The notes beneath the pieces were generated by a model. That model was given only the letters and a program-made list of their open reading frames with translations. It had not been told where the DNA came from and made no database searches. From Vreelandella populi (GTDB lineage Bacteria > Pseudomonadota > Gammaproteobacteria > Pseudomonadales > Halomonadaceae): a stretch of DNA of 64,000 bases. Below, in pieces: positions 1 to 8,671 of this stretch. The translations under genes and the position numbers were made by a program. Each line of letters starts with the position of its first letter. The stretch's first letter is position 1. The stretch lies in assembly GCF_003989825.1 (NCBI RefSeq), contig NZ_RZHE01000012.1:242466-306465 (forward strand). The letters are read 5' to 3'.

Positions 1-1
1 C

Positions 2-805
2 TTTGCTGAGCTTGAAGAAGGCGTTGAAGGCTTGGTTCACGTTTCTGAAATGGACTGGACCAACAAAAATATCCACCCGTCTAAAGTTGTCCAAGTGGGC
101 GACGATGTTGACGTCATGGTGCTGGATATCGACGAAGAGCGTCGTCGTATTTCTCTGGGTATCAAGCAGTGTACTGCTAACCCATGGGAAACATTCAATG
201 CTGAGTACAACAAGGGCGATCGCGTTTCAGGTACCATTAAGTCAATCACTGACTTCGGTATCTTTATCGGCCTTGAAGGCGGCATCGACGGTCTGGTTCA
301 CCTGTCCGACATTTCCTGGACAGAAACCGGTGAAGAAGCCGTTCGTAACTTCAAGAAGGGCGACGAAGCAGAAGCGGTTATTCTCTCTATTGATCCCGAG
401 CGTGAGCGTATCTCACTGGGCATCAAGCAGATGGATTCCGACCCGGTTGCTGAATACTTGTCTGTAAACGACAAGGGCAGCATCGTTACTGGTCGTATTA
501 TTGAAGTTGACGCAAAAGAAGCTCAGGTTGAGCTGGCAACTGACGTTATCGCTATTCTTAAAGCGTCAGAAATCAGTGCTGACCGTATCGAAGACGCACG
601 TAACGTGCTGAACGAAGGCGACAGCGTTGAAGCGCGTATCGTAAGCGTTGATCGTAAGAGCCGTCAGATTAGCCTTTCCATTAAAGCGAAAGAGCAAGAC
701 GATACTCGTCAGAATCTGAAGAAACTGCGCGATCAGGAGCCTGAAGCAGCAGGTGGTCCGACCACTATCGGTGACTTGATTAAGCAGCAGATGGGCCAAG
801 ACTAA
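2..805 (+). CDS. rpsA: 30S ribosomal protein S1, C-terminal part (5' truncated by window edge)
   Basis: Ribosomal protein S1 binds mRNA on the 30S subunit and helps initiate translation. The open frame enters the window at base 2, so the N-terminal half is missing and no start is visible. What remains holds consecutive S1/OB-fold repeats, seen from the recurring pattern of [35 protein letters not shown] followed by [11 protein letters not shown] at roughly 80-residue spacing. The tail ends in [13 protein letters not shown], as in proteobacterial S1. A strong intrinsic terminator follows the stop codon. The usual downstream neighbour ihfB is not here; an mvaT gene follows instead. Identification is secure. 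Confidence 0.97.
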   Translation, partial: FAELEEGVEGLVHVSEMDWTNKNIHPSKVVQVGDDVDVMVLDIDEERRRISLGIKQCTANPWETFNAEYNKGDRVSGTIKSITDFGIFIGLEGGIDGLVHLSDISWTETGEEAVRNFKKGDEAEAVILSIDPERERISLGIKQMDSDPVAEYLSVNDKGSIVTGRIIEVDAKEAQVELATDVIAILKASEISADRIEDARNVLNEGDSVEARIVSVDRKSRQISLSIKAKEQDDTRQNLKKLRDQEPEAAGGPTTIGDLIKQQMGQD

Positions 806-830
806 TTTATTAGTCGCTGGTTCTATCAAG

Positions 831-857
831 CGCCGCCCTAAGGGGCGGCGTTTTTTT
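831..857 (+). terminator. Intrinsic terminator of rpsA
   Basis: Perfect 8-bp GC stem (CGCCGCCC / GGGCGGCG) with a 4-nt loop, followed directly by seven T residues, 25 bases after the rpsA stop codon. Confidence 0.95.
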
Positions 858-1094
858 GCTTTTAAATTAGCTGGTTTAGCAGAGGGATCCTATAAATTTT
901 CCCTTAACCAACAATTAAAACTTTTTAAATACTAATTAAACAGTTAAAAAATTATTAGTAATTAAAGGAAAGTTCACTAGACTATTGTCAATGAGTGTTT
1001 TTAAAGTAATAATAGCCAAGCATCCTGAACTAATGGATATTGTGTTGGTCAGTGCAGTATCTAGTAGATAAATTTGAAGTATAAGGACTCCCCC

Positions 1095-1472
1095 ATGTCA
1101 CTTCTAAACGAATATATTCAAAAAGAGCAACAGCTTAAGCAGTTGCAAGAAGACTTGCAGCGGCTTGAAGGCGACCAGCGGTTAAAAAGCGAATTAGAGT
1201 TCAAGGCAAAACTTGAAGCGCTGATGAATGAGTTTGGTAAGCGTGCTGCTGATGTTATTGCGCTGCTGGACCCAGCTAACGATCAGCGCAGCGCTAAACC
1301 AGCTGTTAGCAACAATGCTAACCGCCGTAAGCGTCGTCTTAAGGTTTATAAAAATCCGCATACCGGTGAAGTCATTGAAACTCGCGGTGGTAATCATAAA
1401 GGCCTGCGTAGCTGGAAAGATGAACACGGTGATGAAAAAGTTGAATCCTGGCTGGAAAGCATGGAAGACTAA
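1095..1472 (+). CDS. mvaT: MvaT/TurB-type H-NS family nucleoid protein
   Basis: MvaT proteins are the functional H-NS equivalents of Pseudomonas and relatives: they bind AT-rich DNA and silence horizontally acquired genes. The 125-residue product begins MSLLNEYIQKEQQLKQLQ, has the coiled-coil oligomerisation part (residues ~5-65, with FKAKLEALMNEFGK) and ends in the family DNA-binding segment KVYKNPHTGEVIETRGGNHKGL near residues 90-110. The start at 1095 is chosen because AAGGA lies 7 bases upstream; an earlier ATG at 1074 would add seven residues not typical of the family. About 240 bp of AT-rich DNA upstream is a plausible autoregulated promoter. A hairpin follows the stop. Confidence 0.93.
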   Translation: MSLLNEYIQKEQQLKQLQEDLQRLEGDQRLKSELEFKAKLEALMNEFGKRAADVIALLDPANDQRSAKPAVSNNANRRKRRLKVYKNPHTGEVIETRGGNHKGLRSWKDEHGDEKVESWLESMED

Positions 1473-1481
1473 GTAGTATCT

Positions 1482-1514
1482 ATCGGCATTTCATTTTGAA
1501 GTGCCGATTTTCTT
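1482..1514 (+). terminator. Probable terminator of mvaT
   Basis: 7-bp stem ATCGGCA / TGCCGAT with a 13-nt loop, followed by TTTCTT, starting 10 bases after the mvaT stop. Confidence 0.7.
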
Positions 1515-2398
1515 ATAGCGTTGTTTAAATTCTTTAAGCTGTATAATCGGCTAGTCGTTGCAAGCAATATATTTGAGAATCATTTCAAGTAACGGTATTG
1601 TTCCTAGGTTTTGAAAAAAATCATAGCTTTCATGTGCGACATAAAGTAATCGAGCTCGGATTGAAACTACTGACGGACGTATACTCGTTGGAAAGCAGAT
1701 CATCAAGTTGATTTTGTGTCTGAGCTGGTATTGGATTTTATCCAATATGACTAGCTTTCAATCCCCTAAAACGACTGGATGATACGGAACAGTCTTTCAG
1801 AGCCGATGGCAGGATGAATGGCCCGATATAAGGTGTTCTGCTGGTAGATGCATCTTCATTTCGGTTTGTTCTGCCAGATGGCACTACGGCTTGCATTAAG
1901 CGACTTTTTTCATAGAAAATAAGGCATATCTGATTTGTATGCTACGCTATGATTAAACATGCATACTCCAGCCTGATAGCTGAACTATCTTTCGTTGTGA
2001 AGCGTTCAGAATGGTTCCTAGTCTAGCAGCTCGGCTGAAGCGAAACCTGCACCATGCTTTTCGTTGGACGTTGGGAAGGTGCCATCATGTACTGTCTCTC
2101 GTTCGTACGCTGTAAGACAGCTTACAGCACACTATGTTTGTAACGGTAAGCGTTCTGTACGGCTGGTCAGGTTGGCAATATTAAAAGATGTTATTGAGAG
2201 TACCCTAAGGGGAAAGGTATTTCTTTTCTTACAGTATTTGGCCTCTTATGTGATCACTGAGCCAGCTTACTTGTTAGCGATAGCATACCCTATGAAAAAT
2301 TGATTAGTGCGTTTTACGCGTTTGGATACAGTTTGTGGAAAAAATACCTGATGCTCAGGTGCTTCGACCATTTCAAGTAAGGTGTAAATGAAACATCA
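1515..2398. other. Long intergenic region with no supported gene
   Basis: About 880 bp between mvaT and the next plausible gene. Short open frames exist on both strands (for example 2064-2303 plus, 1551-1745 minus), but none has a convincing ribosome binding site, domain or protein-like composition. The DNA is more AT-rich than its surroundings, as expected for an MvaT-silenced or regulatory stretch. A half-copy of the TGCGACAT motif described at 22301 occurs at 1635-1642 without a second arm. Confidence 0.5.
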
Positions 2399-2737
2399 AT
2401 GAAATATCACAAAGCTCCAAAACAGTTGGATGAGCGTGAAAAACTGCGTAAGTTTCGTGAACTAGATGATGCGTTTGCGCAAGCATTACGCCAGTTGGAA
2501 GACCCTAATAGTGATTTTGACATTCCCACGGGTCCGCCTGTACGTTCATTAGCCGCGTTAGAAGAAGAAGATGCTACAGAGCGTTTGCAGGTAAGAGAGC
2601 GCTTGTTTGAAACCCGGTTGAAAGAACTGATGCGTGAATATGGCCAATCGGGTCAGGCAGTATGTGAGCTAATTGCAACTCTCTTATCCTATGATCTATG
2701 GCCGGAAGATAAGCCACCCTCTATTTCTGCGCCTTAA
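2399..2737 (+). CDS. Small protein resembling the MvaT oligomerisation region, no DNA-binding domain
   Basis: Predicted 112-residue, highly charged and helical protein. Residues ~67-95 (FETRLKELMREYGQSGQAVC then ELIATLL) line up by eye with the dimerisation segment of the MvaT protein encoded at 1095-1472 (FKAKLEALMNEFGKRAADVI then ALLDP). It lacks the KNPHTGEVIETRGGNHK DNA-binding tail and ends soon after. The first ~45 residues are an acidic/basic helical stretch of unknown role. The Shine-Dalgarno is weak (AAGG about 17 bases upstream), so the exact start is uncertain. It converges on the tus-like gene, with stops 6 bp apart. A role as a modulator of MvaT is inference only. Confidence 0.6.
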   Translation: MKYHKAPKQLDEREKLRKFRELDDAFAQALRQLEDPNSDFDIPTGPPVRSLAALEEEDATERLQVRERLFETRLKELMREYGQSGQAVCELIATLLSYDLWPEDKPPSISAP

Positions 2738-2743
2738 ATCATT

Positions 2744-3622
2744 CTATCCATCTTTGTAACGGTAAATACGCAGACTAGGTAGGAATGGGTCCTGCTCAAG
2801 CTTTTCATCGCGCCTTTTTGCTCGCGTTCGCTCTGTTGGGGGATGCAACGGCGGCAGGTTGACATGCGGAAGTCGCTGCTCGGGTGCATGAACAAATAGC
2901 GGCATGGCAATATTAAGCGCGCGCCGGGTATGACCATCTTCTAATGGTTCGGTAAAAAAAAGGTTTGCGCGCATCAATGGGGCTTGAGCCTGTACTTGTG
3001 CCAAGGTTTCGCTGCTAGGCAGGCCCGCAAGTTTACGTAGCTGGATGCGTACGTGCGCCGCCTCCGTATCAAGCTGCATCAGTTTCTGTTCTGCTTCTTG
3101 GACACTAAGCCGCTTGATGGAGCGGCCGCTGCTGTACCAAGCGAGTCGTATACGTGACACAGGTGCTTCGGCAATCGGTATGTGTCGCCAGCACTGCTTT
3201 AAATGAAGTCTTGCAAATCCGCTTTGCCGCAATACGTCATCCACATAAGGATGGCGTTTGGGAAGGCGCTGCTTGATATCACTAAGCGCTTTAGGCGAAA
3301 GGTTCTTTATTTTTTGGATTAGCTCACTAATGCGCGTCTTCGCTTGGTTGATAGTGTCAATTGATTCAATCAACGCCTCATCGGCTGCGATAATACCTAC
3401 GTAATTGCGCGTTTCTCGTCCATCTTGACCCTCCTGATGCCACATATCGAGCAACGCTTTTCTTAACCAGTCCGTGTCAACAATCGGCTGATGGAAAACC
3501 CATGTGGGCGGCATTTGTCGCTCGTAAAGGGTAAGCGAAGCTTCAATAGTGGCAATAAGATGGTCAAAACGATCATCAAGTTCATATAGCAAGCGGTAGG
3601 CAGTTACGTCGGTGTCAGACAT
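2744..3622 (-). CDS. tus: Tus-like DNA replication terminus site-binding protein
   Basis: Tus binds Ter sites and arrests replication forks in a polar manner. The 292-residue product is close to the E. coli length (309). It shows the family layout as I remember it: a helical N-terminus, a central block with IDTINQAKTRI, a following RHPYVDDVLRQSGFARLHL / RIRLAWYSSGRSIKRLSVQE block matching Tus RFEW...LNAYRTL / LRFGWANKHIIKNLHRDE, a late ANLFFTEPLEDGHTRRALNI strand region, and a C-terminus PSLRIYRYKDG resembling IPRLHLYVAD. Similarity is moderate. It is the last gene of a coaE-yacG-tus-like run, 21 bp downstream of yacG. No Ter site could be recognised with confidence. Confidence 0.75.
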   Translation of the reverse strand: MSDTDVTAYRLLYELDDRFDHLIATIEASLTLYERQMPPTWVFHQPIVDTDWLRKALLDMWHQEGQDGRETRNYVGIIAADEALIESIDTINQAKTRISELIQKIKNLSPKALSDIKQRLPKRHPYVDDVLRQSGFARLHLKQCWRHIPIAEAPVSRIRLAWYSSGRSIKRLSVQEAEQKLMQLDTEAAHVRIQLRKLAGLPSSETLAQVQAQAPLMRANLFFTEPLEDGHTRRALNIAMPLFVHAPEQRLPHVNLPPLHPPTERTRAKRRDEKLEQDPFLPSLRIYRYKDG

Positions 3623-3643
3623 AATTATCGTTTATCCCTCATG

Positions 3644-3883
3644 TTATGAGAGGGGCGCATCTTTATCAGCTTGCGCCAGCAGTGTTTCTAGATCGGCTTC
3701 ATCCATGGCCGATTCGCCAGCAATACGGTGTGACTCTTCTGCCCAAGCGCCAAAATCAATTAATTGGCAGCGCTTGCTGCAAAATGGACGGTACGTACTT
3801 TCGGGCCCCCAGATAACTGTATTGCCGCACTGAGGGCAGTTGACTTCGAGTGGTGCATCGTTGGCAGAGTGAGACATAAACAT
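3644..3883 (-). CDS. yacG: DNA gyrase inhibitor YacG, zinc-finger protein
   Basis: YacG is a small zinc protein that binds GyrB and inhibits gyrase. The 79-residue product has the four zinc ligands C16-x2-C19 and C35-x3-C39 (CPQC ... FCSKRC), followed by the signature [17 protein letters not shown]. The C-terminal tail is acidic. The start may be Met1 or Met3; both are close together. It sits 21 bp downstream of coaE, the usual yacG neighbour, and 21 bp upstream of the tus-like gene, suggesting a single transcript. Confidence 0.93.
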   Translation of the reverse strand: MFMSHSANDAPLEVNCPQCGNTVIWGPESTYRPFCSKRCQLIDFGAWAEESHRIAGESAMDEADLETLLAQADKDAPLS

Positions 3884-3904
3884 TCCTAAATAGAATAGTA
3901 AAAC

Positions 3905-4495
3905 TCAACATGTTCGATAATAGCTGTCCAGGCGCTCAACCTGGCGCAGCATATGGGCATGGGCGCCACTGTTATCAATCACATCGTCGGCTTTAGCCAA
4001 ACGCTGATCACGAGGGAGTTGGGCGGCCAGGATAGCGTGTACCTGTTCGTTGCTCACATTGTCACGGGCAAGCGTACGGGATAATTGGATATGGACTGGT
4101 ACATCGACCACGAGTGATCGATCGACCAGAGCATTCTGCCCTGATTCAAAAAGAAGGGGGGAAACGAGTAAGACATAGGGCGAACACTGAGATAGGTGCG
4201 ATAACTGCTTTATTATCCGCTCTCTGATTTTCGGGTGAGTAACGGATTCAAGCCATAAACGTTTAGTTGGATCGGCAAAAACAAGTGCACGTAGTGCTGC
4301 TCTATCAAGCGTGCCGTCAGTTTTCGTAACGCCTTCGCCAAAGTAATCGATAATAGCTTTTAACGCAGGCTCGCCAGGCTCAACTATCTCACGGGCAACA
4401 ATATCAGCATCTACCCAACTGACCCCTAACGTTTCAAAAGCATGCGCAACGGTTGATTTGCCTGAGCCGATACCACCTGTTAAGCCAATGATCAT
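3905..4495 (-). CDS. coaE: Dephospho-CoA kinase
   Basis: Last step of coenzyme A synthesis: ATP-dependent phosphorylation of the 3'-hydroxyl of dephospho-CoA in the cytosol. The 196-residue product has the P-loop GGIGSGKST at residues 7-15, VDADIVAREIV (substrate side) near 32, VLLVSPLLFESG near 110 and the late R-x4-D type lid region DNVSNEQVHAIL / QLPRDQRLAKADDVIDNSG. Length is normal for the family. It is followed by yacG and preceded by pilD, the classical pilBCD-coaE-yacG arrangement of Pseudomonas and relatives. Confidence 0.97.
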   Translation of the reverse strand: MIIGLTGGIGSGKSTVAHAFETLGVSWVDADIVAREIVEPGEPALKAIIDYFGEGVTKTDGTLDRAALRALVFADPTKRLWLESVTHPKIRERIIKQLSHLSQCSPYVLLVSPLLFESGQNALVDRSLVVDVPVHIQLSRTLARDNVSNEQVHAILAAQLPRDQRLAKADDVIDNSGAHAHMLRQVERLDSYYRTC

Positions 4496-4614
4496 AGTAG
4501 CCCTTCATTACTTACTTTAGCACCTCATTTTACGCGCTTTTAACACAAAAGTCGGTCCTGACTGCCTTATAAAGGTTAAGTAAAAGCGTTTAAACAGCAT
4601 ACTTCAATCCCATA

Positions 4615-5457
4615 TCACGTGTGTGAAAGGTAGAAAGCCACAAGCTCATTGCCGATGAGCAGGCATAACCAGCCCGCGATTGCCAGAAATGGCCCAAATG
4701 GCAGGGGAGCGCCACGCAAGCGGGGTAACAACGCCTGAGCAAGAATACCGATTATGGCACCCAGGCCCGCTGATATTAGTAAAAGTAAGGGTAGGAAGCT
4801 CCAGCCAAGCCAGGCGCCCAAGGCGGCTAGAAGCTTGAAATCCCCATAGCCCATGCCTTCTTTACCCGTCAGTAATTTATACAGCCAATAAACGCTCCAA
4901 AGTAGTAAGTAGCCGCCCATCGCGCCGATAACGGCATTTGAAAGCATGTAGGGCTGAAATAATAGCTGATAGAGAAGGCCTGCCCATAATAAGGGAAGAG
5001 TGAGAATGTCGGGCAAAAGATAGGTTCGAAAATCAATAACAGCTAAAGCGAGAAGCGTCAAACAGGCTGCAAAGATAAAGAGGCTGGCTAGACTGACGCC
5101 ATGGAGAAACGTAATGGCTAAAGCAAGTATGCCGCCACTCAATTCAATAAGTGGGTATTGAAAACTTATGCTGCCTTTACAGGCAGCGCAGCGGCCACGG
5201 CGTTTAAACCACCCGATGAGGGGTAGGTTGTCATGCCAGGTAATGGGGTTTTCACAACGAGGGCAAATCGAACTCGGCATCGCCAGATTGAATCGAGGCG
5301 TTGGCTCAACAGGAAGTTCCAGTGCGGTACGCGCTTCCAGGCGCCATTGATTCATCAGTATTACCGGCAGGCGGGTAATGACAACATTTAAAAAACTGCC
5401 CAGACAACATCCGACTATAAAGACGATAATAACCATATCCCACGGCGGCAACTGCAT
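4615..5457 (-). CDS. pilD: Type IV prepilin peptidase / N-methyltransferase
   Basis: Inner-membrane aspartic protease that cleaves the leader of type IV prepilins after Gly and methylates the new N-terminal Phe. The 280-residue product starts with a membrane helix carrying GSFLNVVITRLP, then the cytoplasmic zinc loop with two CxxC pairs (CPRC and CAAC) and the ITWHDNLPLIGW block. It continues with several membrane helices holding the two catalytic aspartates in VIDFRTYLLPD and GMGYGDFKLLA. It lies 17 bp downstream of pilC and about 120 bp upstream of coaE. The likely local substrate is the pilin at 8672. Confidence 0.97.
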   Translation of the reverse strand: MQLPPWDMVIIVFIVGCCLGSFLNVVITRLPVILMNQWRLEARTALELPVEPTPRFNLAMPSSICPRCENPITWHDNLPLIGWFKRRGRCAACKGSISFQYPLIELSGGILALAITFLHGVSLASLFIFAACLTLLALAVIDFRTYLLPDILTLPLLWAGLLYQLLFQPYMLSNAVIGAMGGYLLLWSVYWLYKLLTGKEGMGYGDFKLLAALGAWLGWSFLPLLLLISAGLGAIIGILAQALLPRLRGAPLPFGPFLAIAGWLCLLIGNELVAFYLSHT

Positions 5458-5474
5458 AACACTCCTTGATGCAC

Positions 5475-6713
5475 TTAGATAACGGTGCCTAGATCAAAAA
5501 TGGGAAGATACATGGAGACAACGATGCCACCTACTAAAATGCCTAATATGATGATGATCAAAGGCTCCATCAACGAAGTCAGTGCGTCAACGGCATTATC
5601 GACCTCTTCTTCATAGTACTCGGCAACGCGGTGTAGCATGGTGGCAAGAGCGCCTGCCTCTTCACCAATACTTACCATTTGCACGGTCAGGGTGGGAAAG
5701 CAGTTTGTCATTCTCATTGAAAAGTGAAGCTGCTGACCTGTTGCCACGTCTTGTCGAACTTGGCGTACTGCCTGTTCATAGACTTTATTACCGGACGATC
5801 CAGCTGCTGTATCAAGGCCATCCACTAATGGAACACCTGATGCAAATGTTGTGGCCAGCGTACGAGCAAAGCGCGCAACCGCCGCTTTATTAACAATACT
5901 GCCAATAACCGGAAGCTGTAATATGGCCTTATCTAGGCGGTAAGCCAATGCGGATGAACGGCGCACTAACCATTTAAATACCAACACCGTGGTCATTAGA
6001 ATGCCCAACAGAGGCAGCCATAGTTGCTGGGCCAAGACCGATAGATTAACAATTAGCTGTGTAAGGGCTGGGAGCTCCGCACCAAAACTTTGAAACATGC
6101 TTTCAAATTGGGGGACCACTTTTATCAGCAAAAGTAGTGTGATTCCCCATCCTGTGATCAATACGGTAAATGGGTACCAAAGTGCCTTTTTTACGCGCGC
6201 CTTGAGCGATTCAACCTTTTCCTTGTATACAGCGTTACGCTCTAGCATGCTTGAAAGGGTTCCCGCTTGCTCTCCAGCCTGCACTAAATGAATAAACAGC
6301 CGATCAAAATGTTGAGGATGATGCCCTAATGCATCAGAAAAGCTTGTACCTGAAGCAACATCGTCGGCTAGTTGTTTTAGAAGGGCTACCATGGAGGGCT
6401 TCTTGAGGCTTTCTGCTACAACGTAAAGCGCTTGTAAAAGAGGAATGCCTGCGTTGATCATGGTAGCCATTTGCCGAGAAAAGATCATGATATCGGCAGA
6501 TTTTATACTGCCCGAAGAGTATGAGCCGCCTTTTCTTTGAATACGGCGTACATGAATATTCTGTTTGCTTAACTCAACAATAATATCTGTCTTGCTATGG
6601 CCGATACTCTCACCGGTTAATGGTCGTGCTTGAGGTCCGATGCCTATCCACTTCCAACGGTACAAATGACGTGGGCGAGCCTTGAGTTTGTTCGTCTGCC
6701 GAGCCATGGTCAC
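5475..6713 (-). CDS. pilC: Type IV pilus inner-membrane platform protein PilC
   Basis: PilC is the polytopic platform on which the PilB and PilT motors act. The 412-residue product has the duplicated GspF/PilC domain: first copy around residues 75-200 (FSRQMATMINAGIPLLQAL, then VQAGEQAGTLSSMLE), second around 280-400 (FARTLATTFASGVPLVDGL, then VSIGEEAGALATMLHRVA). There are three hydrophobic segments (near 175, 225 and 385). The start overlaps the pilB stop by 4 bp, so translation is probably coupled. Met3 is an equally possible start. Confidence 0.96.
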   Translation of the reverse strand: MTMARQTNKLKARPRHLYRWKWIGIGPQARPLTGESIGHSKTDIIVELSKQNIHVRRIQRKGGSYSSGSIKSADIMIFSRQMATMINAGIPLLQALYVVAESLKKPSMVALLKQLADDVASGTSFSDALGHHPQHFDRLFIHLVQAGEQAGTLSSMLERNAVYKEKVESLKARVKKALWYPFTVLITGWGITLLLLIKVVPQFESMFQSFGAELPALTQLIVNLSVLAQQLWLPLLGILMTTVLVFKWLVRRSSALAYRLDKAILQLPVIGSIVNKAAVARFARTLATTFASGVPLVDGLDTAAGSSGNKVYEQAVRQVRQDVATGQQLHFSMRMTNCFPTLTVQMVSIGEEAGALATMLHRVAEYYEEEVDNAVDALTSLMEPLIIIILGILVGGIVVSMYLPIFDLGTVI

Positions 6714-8404
6714 TCCTTAATCACGCGATTAATTTCCTCCAGGCTAGTCACTCCTTGCAAAACGTAATATAAACCGCTTCGCCGAAGGCTGTGGTGGCCC
6801 TCGTTTCTCGCTTGGTGTTCGAAATCGATAGCTGATTCGTTGTACATGATACGCTGTCGCATCGCCTCAGAAATGGGTACAACTTCATAGATGCCGACAC
6901 GCCCTTTGTAGCCATGTGTGCATTTTCGGCAGCCAACGGAACGATATAAAGTAGCCTGCTCAATTTCATGCTTTAAAAAGCCTTCGTTGAGCAATACTTC
7001 AAAAGGGATATCGGTAGTTGCCTTACAGTAATCACATAATTTGCGGGCAAGGCGTTGTGCGATAATTAGGCTCACTGAGCTTGCAATATTAAAAGGGGAT
7101 ACGCCTATGTTGGAAAGGCGGGTCAATGTTTGAGCAGCTGAATTGGTATGCACGGTAGACAGTACAAGGTGACCGGTTTGGGCAGCTTTCACCGCAATTT
7201 CTGCCGTTTCTAGATCCCGTATTTCACCCACCATGACGACATCGGGGTCTTGGCGCAGAAAGGAGCGCAGGGCATTGGCAAAATCCAGCCCAATTTTAGG
7301 CAGTACGTTTACTTGGTTAATACCCGCAACCTTGATCTCAACAGGATCCTCTGCGGTACAGATATTTCGCTCTACCTTATTGAGTAATGTAATGCCCGTA
7401 TACAGTGAAACAGTTTTGCCGCTACCGGTCGGCCCTGTTACCAAGATCATGCCTTGTGGTTGTTTAAGGGCTTGTTCGTAGAGCGCTTGCTGAGTCTCGG
7501 TGAAGCCTAGCTGATCAATACTTAACTGAATGGCGGCAGGATCAAGAAGGCGAAGCACTATTTTTTCACCATAAACCGTCGGGAGCGAGTTTATACGTAT
7601 ATCCAACGAACGATTATGGGAAAGTTTAAGCTTGATGGCACCATCCTGAGGGATGCGACGCTCAGATATATCCAGCCGCGCCATTATTTTTAATCTTGCG
7701 GCAATCTGGTTGCGCATGGATAACGGAGGCTGCGCAATTTCAATAAGAACGCCATCAATTCGAAAGCGAATTCTATACTGGTACTCATAGGGTTCGAAAT
7801 GGATATCTGAAGCGCCGCGATCAATAGCGTCCAGTAAAATTTTATTTACAAACTCAACAACAGGGCCGTCCTCAACATTCTGCACACTCTCCTCAAGAGA
7901 CAAGTCGTCACTATCGATGGCTGTAGTGCTGACGGTTATATCTTGAATATGATCTAGAGAAGCATATTTACCATGAGCAAGGTAACCATGCAGCGTGGCG
8001 GCGAGTTGATCCATGGGGGCCAGAACGCCTTCAATCCGCGTGACACCGGTCGCAAACTTTAGCTCTTGAAGCTGAGCAAGTAGAGATGGACAAGTAATCG
8101 CGACTGTTAGATGCCGATCATTATGTGACAATGGCAGTACATTTAATGATTTTAAAAGGCTGGCCGGAAAATTGGAAGCGGGAGGCAGTGCGTCCAGTTC
8201 AATGGCTTCCAAGTCAATCAGTGGCAAACCATATTCTTTCGCAGCAGCAGAAGCCGCCGATACAGCGCTTACCCATTGTTGTTCAACCACGTAATGCATC
8301 AATGATATATCCAGATTTTTGGCCGCGGCCTGCGCTTCACTTACCTGTTGCGGGGTTAACAGATTTAGGGTAACGAAACGAGTAGCCAGCCCTTGGGTAT
8401 TCAC
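6710..8404 (-). CDS. pilB: Type IV pilus assembly ATPase PilB
   Basis: Hexameric extension ATPase that powers pilin polymerisation. The 564-residue product has an N-terminal PilZ-interacting GspE_N domain (residues ~1-150), the Asp box EKIVLRLLDP, Walker A GPTGSGKT at 324-331, Walker B region DPDVVMVGEIRD, the His box GHLVLSTVHTN, and the tetracysteine zinc element CDYC / CRKCTHGYKGRVGIYEVV near the C-terminus. It is first in the pilB-pilC-pilD set. A 26-bp tandem repeat lies in the shared upstream region with the divergent pilin gene. Confidence 0.97.
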   Translation of the reverse strand: MNTQGLATRFVTLNLLTPQQVSEAQAAAKNLDISLMHYVVEQQWVSAVSAASAAAKEYGLPLIDLEAIELDALPPASNFPASLLKSLNVLPLSHNDRHLTVAITCPSLLAQLQELKFATGVTRIEGVLAPMDQLAATLHGYLAHGKYASLDHIQDITVSTTAIDSDDLSLEESVQNVEDGPVVEFVNKILLDAIDRGASDIHFEPYEYQYRIRFRIDGVLIEIAQPPLSMRNQIAARLKIMARLDISERRIPQDGAIKLKLSHNRSLDIRINSLPTVYGEKIVLRLLDPAAIQLSIDQLGFTETQQALYEQALKQPQGMILVTGPTGSGKTVSLYTGITLLNKVERNICTAEDPVEIKVAGINQVNVLPKIGLDFANALRSFLRQDPDVVMVGEIRDLETAEIAVKAAQTGHLVLSTVHTNSAAQTLTRLSNIGVSPFNIASSVSLIIAQRLARKLCDYCKATTDIPFEVLLNEGFLKHEIEQATLYRSVGCRKCTHGYKGRVGIYEVVPISEAMRQRIMYNESAIDFEHQARNEGHHSLRRSGLYYVLQGVTSLEEINRVIKE

Positions 8405-8468
8405 TGCTCAACTCGCTTTCTTGAATTAAAAGCGATGCCATAAGTTACTGATATTAATTTCTTCATGG

Positions 8469-8530
8469 TTATATTTTTCAGTTTGAACGATGACTTATAT
8501 TTTTCAGTTTGAACGATGACTTATATTTTT
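8469..8530. repeat. 26-bp tandem direct repeat, 2.4 copies
   Basis: Two perfect copies (8469-8494 and 8495-8520) of a 26-bp unit beginning TTATATTTTTCAGTTT and ending GAACGATGAC, plus the first 10 bases of a third (8521-8530). It sits 64 bp upstream of pilB (minus strand) and 142 bp upstream of the pilin gene (plus strand), in an AT-rich divergent promoter region. Confidence 0.95.
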
Positions 8531-8671
8531 ATACGGATAGATGTGTATCGAATTCTAAATAAAACGGTTGATTAAGTAAAATTAAATATGTATTAGTAAG
8601 AGAAGCACATACAGCGTCTAGAAAACCAGTGCTGCTAAGTTTTCCATTTCTTTGAAATTAAGGGAGGGGTT

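Noticed and set aside
3..467. 154-codon plus-strand frame overlapping rpsA
   Set aside because: Shadow of the rpsA coding sequence in another frame.
1635..1642. TGCGACAT match to the operator-like motif
   Set aside because: Single half-site, second arm absent, not near a recognised gene start.
2137..2765. Possible Ter sites: the 13-mer TTTGTAACGGTAA at 2137-2149 and 2753-2765 near the tus-like gene, sharing GTAAC with E. coli Ter
   Set aside because: The second copy lies in the coding end of the tus-like gene, and a shared 13-mer is expected by chance many times in 64 kb. Fit to the E. coli Ter consensus is poor.
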